This document shows, piece by piece, positions 23,309 through 32,712 of a stretch of 64,000 bases of DNA. Each line of letters starts with the position of its first letter. Positions within the stretch are counted from its first letter, which is position 1. This DNA is from a virus: positions 1 through 64,000 of the IMG/VR virus record IMGVR_UViG_3300035670_000037; one strand, given 5' to 3'. The notes beneath the pieces are model-generated. The model worked only from the letters and a program-made list of their open reading frames with translations. It searched no databases and was not told the DNA's origin. Position numbers and translations under genes: made by a program.

Positions 23309-25009
23309 ATGACAAGAAAAATCTTATCAAAAGAAGAATTAATGAATCTTAACGGAGAGTTAGTTTATATTTCCATGTTAAATGGGGAAGATACTTCGTT
23401 TTTTTTACAAAATGATTTCGAAAAGTACAAAGAACCTGCTTTAGTATTTGTACAAGATGAAAGAGTGTATTTATTAAACAGTGCCATATCTGGATCTGTT
23501 CCTCAAAATTTCAACTTTGAAAAAAGTATTTTCAACAGATCATATGTATATGATGAGGATATACTTTGTACTGAAATGTATGAGAATGAAAAAGATATTT
23601 ACATTGAAAGAATAAAAATATATTCCACACTCAATGGTGGAGAAGATTTATATTGTGACGGTGAATTTGGTAAAGCAATGCATTTAACTTCTCATGGTAT
23701 TACTTTTTCAAGTAACTCGCTTTTAACATTGAATACAGACTTTTTTCCTGTAAATTTTGATGAAGTAGAGTCTTACTTTAAAGGAATATTGGACTCAAAA
23801 ACTATTACTGAAAAGGAAAGAGCCAATATTATAAAATCAATAAAAGGTAAAGGTCATCCTAAAAATTATTTACCTTCATTGCATTATAGAGGAATAATTG
23901 TTTCAACTTCATTAAACAAACTTACTTTTAATGGTTTTGGTAATAATTTAAATGATTTATACAATATTAATATAGAAACAAGAATCTTCAAAGACACTAT
24001 AAAAACTGTAAGAAACTACAGTGAGGAAACTTTAACGGCAGTGTTAGATAAAAGATTCATTATAAGTAAGTCTTTTAATTCTATCATCAAATCGGTAGAT
24101 CAAAATGTACATGATTATCTTTCTCGTGAAGAAAATAATACAGGAATGCAGTTTATTTCACTAGATTTAACTGAAAAGGTTATTAAATTTTTGCCTAAAA
24201 AGAAAAATCTAGTATTAGATAAAAATGTAATTACTGAAAAAAACTTCCAAACTACAAAACCTCACAAGTTTTTTACTGCTGCTTTAAAAGGATTTATGAG
24301 TGAATACGATATTAAAAAATTCGTAGATACTTTATTAGCATATAAAGATCCTTATGTTATTAAATACTTCAGAGGTAAAAAAATTGCAGAAAACTACTCA
24401 AAACTAAATACAAGAGAATGGGCTACAACATCTTGTATGGATAGAAAAGCAGAAAATTTCTTTGAACTTTACACGGATAAAAAATTCAGATTAGGTGTAA
24501 TATTCAGAGATAAGGAGCAAGTAGGTAGATTCCTAGAGGTAACTACTGATGAAGGTCTTGTATATAACGATAGAGTTTATTACAAAGATGAAGCAACATT
24601 AGCTTGGTATAATAGATGGGTAGATACAAAAGGTCTTACTAGAAAAAAAGACAATACTTATACTAATAAAACCCAGTTTTATAATGTTAAAAAAGGTTCT
24701 TTTACACAAACTGTAACTGTAACACTTAGTAAAAAGTTAGAAAAAATAAGAATTTATCCTTATTTAGATACCTTAACATACGGTAGAGATAATAAGTTAA
24801 CTAATTATCATGATAATAAAATTACCTATACCTTTACAAATACAAACGGTAAGTGTGAAAGAAATAACATGGTTTTAGATGTTATCACAAATGAGTATAT
24901 CCACAATAATTATGCTGTCAGAATAGATTTCGGTCAACATGCTGGTAGAAGCACTACAGTAGAAAATCTAGTATATTCTTCAATCAACGGAGGACATTGT
25001 TTAAAATAA
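23309..25009 (+). CDS. Hypothetical protein, 566 aa
   Basis: Large soluble protein, no family recognised. It has no signal peptide or membrane segment, with mixed alpha/beta N-terminal half and a basic, beta-rich C-terminal third (YTNKTQFYNVKKGSFTQTVT, then SINGGHCLK). One exact TCCACACTCAA lies inside at 23624. Thirteen bases before the peptidase-like gene, so probably one operon. Confidence 0.75.
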   Translation: MTRKILSKEELMNLNGELVYISMLNGEDTSFFLQNDFEKYKEPALVFVQDERVYLLNSAISGSVPQNFNFEKSIFNRSYVYDEDILCTEMYENEKDIYIERIKIYSTLNGGEDLYCDGEFGKAMHLTSHGITFSSNSLLTLNTDFFPVNFDEVESYFKGILDSKTITEKERANIIKSIKGKGHPKNYLPSLHYRGIIVSTSLNKLTFNGFGNNLNDLYNINIETRIFKDTIKTVRNYSEETLTAVLDKRFIISKSFNSIIKSVDQNVHDYLSREENNTGMQFISLDLTEKVIKFLPKKKNLVLDKNVITEKNFQTTKPHKFFTAALKGFMSEYDIKKFVDTLLAYKDPYVIKYFRGKKIAENYSKLNTREWATTSCMDRKAENFFELYTDKKFRLGVIFRDKEQVGRFLEVTTDEGLVYNDRVYYKDEATLAWYNRWVDTKGLTRKKDNTYTNKTQFYNVKKGSFTQTVTVTLSKKLEKIRIYPYLDTLTYGRDNKLTNYHDNKITYTFTNTNGKCERNNMVLDVITNEYIHNNYAVRIDFGQHAGRSTTVENLVYSSINGGHCLK

Positions 25010-25021
25010 TAAAATATCCAA

Positions 25022-26287
25022 ATGAATATAAAATTTTATAAAAAACTTCTAAGTTTTAGAAGTCATTCTAAATCTAGAAAGCAACTAGAATTTAGAGATT
25101 GGTTGGAAGCATACATAACTGTAGAATTTCCAGGAGTAACTACTGAAATAGACGATTATGGTAATCTATACGTAACTAAAAACACTTCTGAACAAAGATA
25201 TTATAACTGTGTAGTAGCGCATTTAGATATTAATCAGAAAGTAATTACTGATGATTTCAGTATATTAGTAATCAATAATTATATTGTTGGTATTAATAAT
25301 GTTGACGGAAAACAAATTGGTTTAGGTCACGACGATAAAGTAGGTGTTTATTTTGCACTTCAAGCGTTAAAAAAGTTTGATAATATCAAATGTTTCTTCC
25401 CGCTGGATGAAGAAGTAGGATTATTAGGAACTAGAGCGTCCGAAGAAGATTTCTTTAATGACGTAGGATTTTTCTTACAGTTAGACAGAAGAGGATATTA
25501 TGATATTTCTCAGTTTACTAATGGTCATGCCACTGTTACATACGATACTAAAAAAGAATTTGAGAAATTATTATGTAAGTATAATTTCCATTGGACAAAT
25601 ACGGTATCTACTGATGTTGGAGCATTAATACAGAGACATTTTACACAAGGAGTAAATATTTCATGTGGGTATAACAACGAGCATACCAATGATGAGATAT
25701 TACATGTTTTAAGATATGATAATAGTGAAAAGTTTGCTATGGAGTTATTAAAACTTACCAATAATAAGTTTTATTACATGGATATAACTACTACTACATA
25801 TAACAAACCTGTTGCGAAAACAGTTACGTCTGGATATACGTGTGGGTATTCAAATTCTTCTAACACTAGTAATCAAAATGTACAGTCCACTGCTACCCCA
25901 ACGCTAAAAAAAGATGCGACAAGGAATAAAGAAGAAAAAAAAACAAAGACTACACCATCAATTTTCGAAGAAGGTAAGTCAATAACACAGTTAGAAACTT
26001 TGGAAGATGAGCTTGAATATTCTATAGAAATGTTATTAGATATAGATATTACTAGTTTAAAAGAGTACAATGAGTTCAAAAAAATAGTAGCGGATATTCA
26101 ATCTGAACTTAAAAAAGTACAAGATGAGCATTTAAGAAATACCTTAGTGTATAGATTATATACAAATGTTTGCTCTGTTAATGATACCTATTCTTTATCT
26201 CCGTATAGAAATTTAGGTACATTACATGATTTGGAAAAAGATCTAGAAACAGATTGGTTGAAAGCACAAGAAGATTATAACACTTGA
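25022..26287 (+). CDS. Zinc aminopeptidase-like protein (M20/M28/M42 clan)
   Basis: 421 aa. Di-zinc peptidase motifs are in order: CVVAHLDIN near 64 (HxD), LGHDDKVGVY near 102 (GHDD), PLDEEVGLLG near 127 (catalytic DEEVG), LQLDRRG near 153, STDVGAL near 196 and CGYNNEHTNDE near 216. The fold matches PepT/M42-type exopeptidases up to about residue 245; a Thr/Lys-rich linker and a helical C-terminal domain of about 120 residues follow. Possible roles are peptide recycling or removal of a host signal; such enzymes are uncommon in phages. Confidence 0.85.
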   Translation: MNIKFYKKLLSFRSHSKSRKQLEFRDWLEAYITVEFPGVTTEIDDYGNLYVTKNTSEQRYYNCVVAHLDINQKVITDDFSILVINNYIVGINNVDGKQIGLGHDDKVGVYFALQALKKFDNIKCFFPLDEEVGLLGTRASEEDFFNDVGFFLQLDRRGYYDISQFTNGHATVTYDTKKEFEKLLCKYNFHWTNTVSTDVGALIQRHFTQGVNISCGYNNEHTNDEILHVLRYDNSEKFAMELLKLTNNKFYYMDITTTTYNKPVAKTVTSGYTCGYSNSSNTSNQNVQSTATPTLKKDATRNKEEKKTKTTPSIFEEGKSITQLETLEDELEYSIEMLLDIDITSLKEYNEFKKIVADIQSELKKVQDEHLRNTLVYRLYTNVCSVNDTYSLSPYRNLGTLHDLEKDLETDWLKAQEDYNT

Positions 26288-26294
26288 TAATAAA

Positions 26295-26465
26295 ATGAAT
26301 ATTTATTACAAAGTTATTAACTATCACCTATATGTTTATGATAATGACTTAAATTTATTATTTAAAACAAAATGTAATATAGGTGATAGTATTCTTATTG
26401 TGATAGAAGATTATATGAAAAATAATAATATAGACGTTTATTTCGAACAATTAATACCAATATAA
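26295..26465 (+). CDS. Hypothetical small protein, 56 aa
   Basis: Starts MNIYYKVINYHLYVYDNDLN, ends FEQLIPI. Unrecognised; two bases before the next gene start, so co-transcribed. Confidence 0.6.
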   Translation: MNIYYKVINYHLYVYDNDLNLLFKTKCNIGDSILIVIEDYMKNNNIDVYFEQLIPI

Positions 26466-26467
26466 CA

Positions 26468-26797
26468 ATGAAATACACTTTTTATATTTCAAAAGAAAAG
26501 TATCTAAAAAGAGTAAAAGATATAATAGAAGAATTTTATTATGACGATGATATGTTCAATTTTTTTGAAAATGTAATATTTAAGAAATTAAGTAATAATT
26601 TGAATGACGTTGTAACTGTTGAAGATTTCATATCAATAGATTTTTATACCTCACTAACTATTAATGATATAGAAAAATCATTATCAGACAAAGACGCAGT
26701 CTCATTACTATCTGAATGTGGTGGAAATATAAATGATATGTGTACTATAAATAATATTGATCCCCGTGATATAATTGTAAGAATTGTAAGAAATTAA
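26468..26797 (+). CDS. Hypothetical acidic protein, 109 aa
   Basis: Acidic and helical, with an ISIDFYTSLTINDIEKSLSD stretch and a C-terminal SECGGNINDMCTINN with two Cys. Unrecognised. Confidence 0.68.
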   Translation: MKYTFYISKEKYLKRVKDIIEEFYYDDDMFNFFENVIFKKLSNNLNDVVTVEDFISIDFYTSLTINDIEKSLSDKDAVSLLSECGGNINDMCTINNIDPRDIIVRIVRN

Positions 26798-26820
26798 AAA
26801 TTAATTAACAATATATTAAA

Positions 26821-27318
26821 ATGAAAAAACTATTATTTATATTTATAACACTATTTGTATATTCCACACTCAGTGCACAGTACACAAGATACTTTAAAGG
26901 TTATAAAAAAGAAAATTCTTCTCATGAAATACAGTTGGGAATAATACCCATATCTGTTTCCAACGATTTAGAGTTAAATCAAACAGAAATAGGTTGGAGA
27001 AGAGGAACGTTTGGAATATCATTTAGATATGGTATAGATAACAATAGAACAGAATACTTTGATATAAATTTCCAAGGTTATTTCTGGATTACAAAACACA
27101 TTGATATTACTACAGGATTTGGATTTGGAAATAGAACAAATCTTGATTTTGTACTTGAGAAAAATTCAGACAGGTACTATATACCTTATAATATAGGTAT
27201 AGTAATAAAACCCGTAAGTTTTTTTCAAATAATAACAAAATATGAAAAATTTGATTACGAGCATGACGGTTATTGGCAATCTGGAGTATTGTTAAAATTT
27301 CCGTTAACAAGTCAATAG
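26821..27318 (+). CDS. Outer-membrane beta-barrel-like protein, 165 aa
   Basis: Signal peptide MKKLLFIFITLFVYSTLSAQ, then alternating aromatic beta strands (FGISFRYGI, YFDINFQGYFWI, HIDITTGFGFG, SFFQIITKYEKF, YWQSGVLLKF) typical of small eight-stranded outer-membrane proteins of Bacteroidota. In a phage this could change the cell surface after infection (exclusion of other phages); inferred. Carries a one-mismatch copy of the 11-base word in its signal peptide region. Confidence 0.75.
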   Translation: MKKLLFIFITLFVYSTLSAQYTRYFKGYKKENSSHEIQLGIIPISVSNDLELNQTEIGWRRGTFGISFRYGIDNNRTEYFDINFQGYFWITKHIDITTGFGFGNRTNLDFVLEKNSDRYYIPYNIGIVIKPVSFFQIITKYEKFDYEHDGYWQSGVLLKFPLTSQ

Positions 27319-27371
27319 TTAATATATTTTTAGTTAGTTGCCTTTCTTGTTATATAGGTTAAATAAGAGGC

Positions 27372-27435
27372 TCCCTGATACGCTATAAATGGTATAGCAT
27401 TATTAATCTGACCTGTTCGAATCAGTCTCAGGGAA
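27372..27435 (+). tRNA. tRNA-like gene lacking a normal anticodon arm
   Basis: Acceptor TCCCTGA/TCAGGGA with discriminator A, D arm GCTAT..ATAGC with GG-containing loop, and TTCGAAT T loop are present, but only about 12-16 bases lie between the D and T arms, with no stem, and the T stem has mismatches. Total 64 bases. It may be a degenerate tRNA or a deliberately reduced RNA. Confidence 0.5.
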
Positions 27436-27473
27436 CAAATAAATATTCCACAATCAAAATAATTTATAATCAC

Positions 27474-28490
27474 ATGCAAGAACAGAAATTTGAAGAAAGA
27501 ATAATAGATAAACTATTAGAAGTAATATCTGTTAATTTAGACTATCTTACACAACCAGAAAACATCCCCGCGCTAGGAAAACTAGGTCATATCTATAATA
27601 GATTATGGTATGCAGGAAGATTTGCATATGGTTATGAAGGTAAATTAAGAAAAGATAATCAGTGTGATGAAAATCCTAAATATAAACTTGAAATTTGTGA
27701 TGTAGGTACACCTGAACAATACAACTTAGTATATGACGCATGGGGCATGCACATAACAATGGAAGAGAAAATTCCATTAAATTTTGATAACTTTAAAAAT
27801 CTAATTTTAAATGGTAAAAATATTACTGAATTAGATAAAAAGATGGGTAAACTTAACAAAACAATAGATGATTGGGTAGAAATAAAAACAGATGAGAATT
27901 ATCGCTATAAATCGTTATATCCAGATAGAAAATCAGTGGTAGATCATTTATTATGTACTATCGGAAACGGTTACGGTTATAAAAATGGTTTTGTATTTGA
28001 AGAAGCAGGTGGTGCCGATATGAATATGGAATTATATTTCAATTGGGAGAACGCAACTTTTCCAAAACATATTCAAGAAGTAGTAGATTTCATTTTAGAG
28101 GACGAAGAGGTTAAAGAAATATTAGATTTTCAGCATGCAGAAGCTATCCTTTTCTATGAAAAAAGAGAAAAAGATAAAAAAGACTCATTAGTAAAAGCAT
28201 TAGTAAAATTAGGTAAAACACAAAAAGAAATAGAATTATTTATAGAGGATTTATTTAATGAAGATTTTATAACACCTGATACCAATAAGTATAAACCTTA
28301 TTATCCTATATGTGATTACTCTATTATAACAATGTTTGATGAAAATACTCATGATTCATATATCAAAGCTGCAATAGAGATATGTAAGGATATTTTAGAA
28401 AATAGTTCTTTAGAAAGAGAATCTAATGTAAAATTTGCAAATAGCTTTTTAAATAAAGATTTTATAAAAAATGTAAATGACAAGAATTAA
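27474..28490 (+). CDS. Hypothetical protein, 338 aa
   Basis: Acidic, mostly helical, no family recognised. Starts with a charged helix, has W/Y-rich YNLVYDAWGMHITMEE in the middle. Overlaps the DenV-like gene by 14 bases, so translation is likely coupled. Confidence 0.72.
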   Translation: MQEQKFEERIIDKLLEVISVNLDYLTQPENIPALGKLGHIYNRLWYAGRFAYGYEGKLRKDNQCDENPKYKLEICDVGTPEQYNLVYDAWGMHITMEEKIPLNFDNFKNLILNGKNITELDKKMGKLNKTIDDWVEIKTDENYRYKSLYPDRKSVVDHLLCTIGNGYGYKNGFVFEEAGGADMNMELYFNWENATFPKHIQEVVDFILEDEEVKEILDFQHAEAILFYEKREKDKKDSLVKALVKLGKTQKEIELFIEDLFNEDFITPDTNKYKPYYPICDYSIITMFDENTHDSYIKAAIEICKDILENSSLERESNVKFANSFLNKDFIKNVNDKN

Positions 28491-28881
28491 TTTAGGTATA
28501 AATCCTATATTTTTAAGTAAAGCACATTTATTAGCTGAGCATAGAGAAATAAAACGTATACCAAATACAATAAAATCTGGTAAAGCCGTAGTTAAAAACA
28601 TACCTGAAAAATTTACTTTAGGTACAGGACATGTTAAATTCTTCTATGATAAGTTATTTTATCTTAAAAAAAGATATGATAAAATATATCTAGAATGTAT
28701 TAATAGAGAATTAAATGTTACATATTATGGTGACGCCTTTGAAGATTTACCTGTAGAATTGTGTAATGATTATTCTCCAACAAAAAAAGATATAAATATA
28801 ATACTTTCTAGGTTATTAGAAAGAGATTATGATTTTTATTCAAAGTTATCAAACGTTGTACTTTATTTAAATAAAATTTAA
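28477..28881 (+). CDS. denV: Pyrimidine-dimer DNA glycosylase/lyase (T4 endonuclease V family)
   Basis: 134 aa, the usual length of the family. The start MTRINLGINPIFLSKAHLLA and EHREIKRIPN match T4 DenV (Thr2 is the nucleophile after Met removal; the Glu of the AEHREI block is the catalytic acid). GTGHVKFFYDKLFYLKKRYD is a second family block. It would cut at UV-induced cyclobutane dimers. Known from T4-like phages and algal viruses; its presence in this phage type is notable. Confidence 0.93.
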   Translation: MTRINLGINPIFLSKAHLLAEHREIKRIPNTIKSGKAVVKNIPEKFTLGTGHVKFFYDKLFYLKKRYDKIYLECINRELNVTYYGDAFEDLPVELCNDYSPTKKDINIILSRLLERDYDFYSKLSNVVLYLNKI

Positions 28882-28882
28882 C

Positions 28883-29278
28883 ATGAAAAATATAGTAGAA
28901 AATAATAGATTAATTGCCGAGTTTTTAAATTGGGAATTTGATGATTTATCAGAAACTTTTGAAACACCTTTTTTAAAATTAGTAGAACCTCAGGCTTTTG
29001 GTGATGAACAATTTAGTTGTAAATTACAAGATTTTGAATTAGAATTCCATTCAGATTGGAATTGGTTAATGGAAGTAGTAGAAAAAATACACAGTATGCA
29101 ATCTTACGGAGTTCTTATAAATCCAAACGGAACTTATATACAAGACGAAGATGATAAAGTAATTTGTATGACTTTTAAGAATGAAGAAGTCAATGGAGAA
29201 ATTATTTCAAGCTCTAATATCGAAGCTACATTTAATTGCTGTGTAGAATTTGTTAATTGGTATAACGAACAAAAATAA
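28883..29278 (+). CDS. Bacteroidota phage protein, 131 aa
   Basis: Acidic, with LEFHSDWNWLMEVVEKIH, a block I associate with a common phage and prophage family of unknown function in Bacteroidota. One base after denV. Confidence 0.7.
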   Translation: MKNIVENNRLIAEFLNWEFDDLSETFETPFLKLVEPQAFGDEQFSCKLQDFELEFHSDWNWLMEVVEKIHSMQSYGVLINPNGTYIQDEDDKVICMTFKNEEVNGEIISSSNIEATFNCCVEFVNWYNEQK

Positions 29279-29284
29279 ATAATT

Positions 29285-29746
29285 ATGAATAAAATTATAG
29301 CTGTAGAAAAAATAGATTTATCTTCTTTTTTAGAACAAAGAACAAAAGAAGTAAATGCTTTTCATTCAACACAGATCGACAAAAGAAAGGAAAGAATTGT
29401 AAAATTAACTCCATATATTGCTCAAGCGCTGTTTGGAATGGTAGAAATACACAATCATCTTATAAAAAATAATTCGGAAATATTTCTTTTTAAAAACGGT
29501 TTTATTGAAGATAGTCATTCGTTTGTAAATGATCAAATAAATAAAGAAAGTAATTGGAAATTTTATAATGATATAACAAACAAACATTATACAAATGTAT
29601 CTTTTGAATATTCATCATTATATATTTGGTTATCAGATAATTACGGGACTATGAAATATACATCAAATGCAGTATATCAAATGATTGTAACTGACAAAGG
29701 TAGTATATATTACCCTTATAATGTAGAAGCATTTCTTAAAAATTAA
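29285..29746 (+). CDS. Hypothetical protein, 153 aa
   Basis: Unrecognised; Asn/Lys/Tyr-rich, six bases after the previous gene. Includes a helix-rich start and a beta-rich C-terminal part. Confidence 0.68.
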   Translation: MNKIIAVEKIDLSSFLEQRTKEVNAFHSTQIDKRKERIVKLTPYIAQALFGMVEIHNHLIKNNSEIFLFKNGFIEDSHSFVNDQINKESNWKFYNDITNKHYTNVSFEYSSLYIWLSDNYGTMKYTSNAVYQMIVTDKGSIYYPYNVEAFLKN

Positions 29747-29773
29747 TAGATATAAAGATAAAATAATCTTAAA

Positions 29774-30394
29774 ATGAATGAATTAAGTTTTAAAACAGAA
29801 GTGTTAAGATATTTTGACGATTTAGAAGCTAAAGCATTATTTTTAATAGCAATAGCGTATCATAACGGAGAATTGACTAGAGAAAGTTATTTCGGACAAT
29901 TAAAATCTTTAAGAAAAGGTTTACTATTAAAAGAAAAAAAATCTTATCATTGTAAACTAGACGGTAGATGGTATAATGATCAATCAATAAGTTCAATATT
30001 ATCAGAGATAGCAGACTATAGTTTTGATCATTTGGTTTTGACTGGAGATGATTTATTAACCACAATTCAAGATTATTCTAATAAAAATTATAACTATTGT
30101 ATAAATTTATTATATTCCAAATATATAAAAGAAATATTAAATAAATGTTCTTTTTATTCAGATGTTTGTGAAGATTTAATTATTAGAGGTTTTGATTTTC
30201 CAATAGATATTAGAGTAGAAGGAACTGATTATCGTTGCGATTGTTGTGGTAGAGAAAAACAAGAGGTAAATAGATATTTAACTATAGAAAATGCAGAAAC
30301 TAAAATGATGGAATATTTACAATCCCTAAAAAAAGGAAATCAAAATAAAATTCCAAAATTAGAAAATGTATATGTCTATAAATTTATTAAATAA
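29774..30394 (+). CDS. Hypothetical protein with zinc-binding cysteines, 206 aa
   Basis: Helical N-terminal 150 residues, then YRCDCCGREKQEVNR with clustered Cys that could bind zinc together with nearby residues. No family recognised. Its stop overlaps the start of the radical SAM gene by one base. Confidence 0.7.
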   Translation: MNELSFKTEVLRYFDDLEAKALFLIAIAYHNGELTRESYFGQLKSLRKGLLLKEKKSYHCKLDGRWYNDQSISSILSEIADYSFDHLVLTGDDLLTTIQDYSNKNYNYCINLLYSKYIKEILNKCSFYSDVCEDLIIRGFDFPIDIRVEGTDYRCDCCGREKQEVNRYLTIENAETKMMEYLQSLKKGNQNKIPKLENVYVYKFIK

Positions 30395-31239
30395 TGAAAA
30401 TTAGAACAGATATATCAGCAAATTATAGAGCTGTATTTTTCAACGGTAAAACAATTAGACAACGTATTGATAATTCAAAACCTATTACCACACCAAAGTT
30501 TGCAGAAATAGAAGATGTAGCTATTAATTCGAAGTGTTTAGCGAATTGTTCTTATTGTTATACTAACGCACTCAAAACAGGCTCAAATTTCACAGATATT
30601 ATTGAAAAGGTACACAAGGTATGGGGAGTAAGAGATGAGAACGACAAACCTTTCCAAATAGCTATAGGAGGCGCAGGGGAACCAACACTTCATCCGCAAT
30701 TCAAAGAATTTGTAAAAACAGTAAAAGAAGTAGGTATAATGCCTAATTACACTACTAACGGAATGCATCTATCTGAGGAAATTCTACAAGCAACAGAAGA
30801 GTATTGTGGCGGTGTAGCTGTAAGTTTTCATCCGCATATTGAAAAAGTTTTTTATAAAGCTGTAGAAACATTATCCACAATCAACACTAGACTTAATTGT
30901 CATGTAATAATTGGAGATGAAAAATCTTTGGTAGATTTACAAAAAATGTATGATAAGTATTCAGACGTATTAGAATACATTGTAGTTCTTCCTTATCAAG
31001 CAGTAGGTAGAGCAAAACAAATAGAAACAGAAGAAGTTTGGAAAAAAACTTTTGAATGGATTAATACAGTTAATTCACAACAATTTGCCTTTGGTGCGTT
31101 ATTTTATCCTTATTTACAAAATAACGAGGTAGAATTAGATATAGATGTTTATGAACCTGAAATCTATTCTGGTTATAGAATATTTGATGATAGTTTTATG
31201 CATCTAAGACATTCGTCTTATGACTTAAATTTTAAATAA
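30394..31239 (+). CDS. Radical SAM protein
   Basis: 281 aa. CLANCSYCYTNA near residue 49 is the CX3CX2C iron-sulphur motif; IGGAGEPTLHPQF near 90 is the GGEP-type SAM-binding block; VSFHP and CHVIIGD follow in the barrel. No extra Cys-rich C-terminal domain, so not a SPASM maturase. The substrate is unknown; modification of a small peptide, tRNA or nucleotide are options. Translation coupled to the previous gene. Confidence 0.88.
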   Translation: MKIRTDISANYRAVFFNGKTIRQRIDNSKPITTPKFAEIEDVAINSKCLANCSYCYTNALKTGSNFTDIIEKVHKVWGVRDENDKPFQIAIGGAGEPTLHPQFKEFVKTVKEVGIMPNYTTNGMHLSEEILQATEEYCGGVAVSFHPHIEKVFYKAVETLSTINTRLNCHVIIGDEKSLVDLQKMYDKYSDVLEYIVVLPYQAVGRAKQIETEEVWKKTFEWINTVNSQQFAFGALFYPYLQNNEVELDIDVYEPEIYSGYRIFDDSFMHLRHSSYDLNFK

Positions 31240-31263
31240 TATTTATTGTATAAATTACAAAAA

Positions 31264-31644
31264 ATGAAAAACCTAGTATTTATTTTAAGAATAGATAATA
31301 CTATTGACTTAATAACAAATTCATCTTCCGAATTGTTTGTGATTAAATCCACAAAACAAAAAGAAGTTATAATAAAAATGTTAGAAAAAGCACTCGAAGG
31401 TATATATGATTATAATATAGAATTGGGTGAAAGAATTTTAAAAGAGAAGGAAGAATGGGAAGTAGATTATGAAAAAACAAATTTTCTAAATAATTTTCCA
31501 GAAGAAAAACATGAGGAAATAGAAGCATTGTTTTCTCAAACAAATTGGTATTCTTTTGTAATAGATAGAGACCATGAATACATACGTGAAATTGAAAACA
31601 CGTTAATTAAAATAGGATTTGAATTAATAGACACAGATTACTAA
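31264..31644 (+). CDS. NSSSELF-motif protein 1, 126 aa
   Basis: Starts MKNLVFILRIDNTIDLITNS then SSELFV, shared almost exactly with the next protein. The rest is charged and helical. A TTG start at 31246 is possible but less likely. The stop overlaps the next ATG by one base. Function unknown. Confidence 0.72.
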   Translation: MKNLVFILRIDNTIDLITNSSSELFVIKSTKQKEVIIKMLEKALEGIYDYNIELGERILKEKEEWEVDYEKTNFLNNFPEEKHEEIEALFSQTNWYSFVIDRDHEYIREIENTLIKIGFELIDTDY

Positions 31645-32168
31645 TGAAAAAAACATTATTCACAATATTTGTAGATAATACAATAGATATTATTACAAAC
31701 AGTAGCTCAGAGTTATTTGTACTAAACGGAGATACTTTAAACTCAGTACAACAAATGGTATCAAGTATTCATCCAGATTATCTTACTGAATATTATGAGG
31801 TAGTCGCTTTAAAAGATGCAGATGATATGATAGTAGAAACTTATCTAGATTGGATAGAAAATTCTTACCATAATTATTGGGAAGAAACAATAGGTATGTC
31901 GGAAAAAGAAAGAATTGAATATGATATTGCAAAACATACCAAGGAAGCAGAAAAATATGGAATGTTACCAGAAGCATTTTTTGAAAATTGGGATGAGAGA
32001 AACGATAAATATTTTTATAGTAGAATTTCTGAAAAAGGATATGACGCAGTAAGACATACTTTAGACCCCAACGGAAGAATATTCTTATTATTATCTCTAT
32101 ATGATAATCCAAATTGGGATAAGCAAGAGGCTCTGATGAATATTGGTAGTAGATACCATTTAGGGTAA
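31644..32168 (+). CDS. NSSSELF-motif protein 2, 174 aa
   Basis: Starts MKKTLFTIFVDNTIDIITNS then SSELFV, a paralogue of the preceding gene with a different, longer C-terminal region. The conserved N-terminus with variable tails suggests a shared targeting or assembly signal (inference). Confidence 0.74.
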   Translation: MKKTLFTIFVDNTIDIITNSSSELFVLNGDTLNSVQQMVSSIHPDYLTEYYEVVALKDADDMIVETYLDWIENSYHNYWEETIGMSEKERIEYDIAKHTKEAEKYGMLPEAFFENWDERNDKYFYSRISEKGYDAVRHTLDPNGRIFLLLSLYDNPNWDKQEALMNIGSRYHLG

Positions 32169-32196
32169 TTAAAAATAACAATTAAAAAATATAAAA

Positions 32197-32712
32197 ATGG
32201 ATTATACATCATTATTTTATTGGCTAGTAGTTGCTGATAATATGAAATCTTTATTTAAAGTAGGTATTACAATATTTACTATAATTGCACTGTTTGCAAC
32301 AATAGTTAATATAGTCTCTAAAGCAAACTATTTAGAGAAAGGAAGTGAGGATTATTTAAAAGACTCTATTGCTGCAAAAAAATGGATTTGGTGGTCTTAT
32401 CCTTTAACTTTTTTATTTTGGTCTTTGTTTATTTTAACACCATCTAAAAGAGATTCATTACTTATTGTAGCTGGCGGAGGTACATTAAATTTCTTAACTA
32501 CTGATTCTACGGCTAAAAAAATTCCACATGAAATGACCAATTTTGTTTTGACGGAATTGAAAAATATGGCTAAAGAAAACGAAGTAGAATTAGGAATTAA
32601 CGAACAAAAAGAAAAAGTTATTGAAGAAGCTAAGAAAATGTCTTCTGAAGAACTTATAAATAAGATTAAAACTGATTCCACGTTTAAGAAAATTCTAGTA
32701 GAAGAAAAATAA
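32197..32712 (+). CDS. Membrane protein, 171 aa
   Basis: Two membrane segments (VGITIFTIIALFATIVNIV near 22-42 and IWWSYPLTFLFWSLFIL near 66-83) and a charged cytoplasmic C-terminal helix region. No family recognised. Stop overlaps the next ATG. Confidence 0.72.
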   Translation: MDYTSLFYWLVVADNMKSLFKVGITIFTIIALFATIVNIVSKANYLEKGSEDYLKDSIAAKKWIWWSYPLTFLFWSLFILTPSKRDSLLIVAGGGTLNFLTTDSTAKKIPHEMTNFVLTELKNMAKENEVELGINEQKEKVIEEAKKMSSEELINKIKTDSTFKKILVEEK

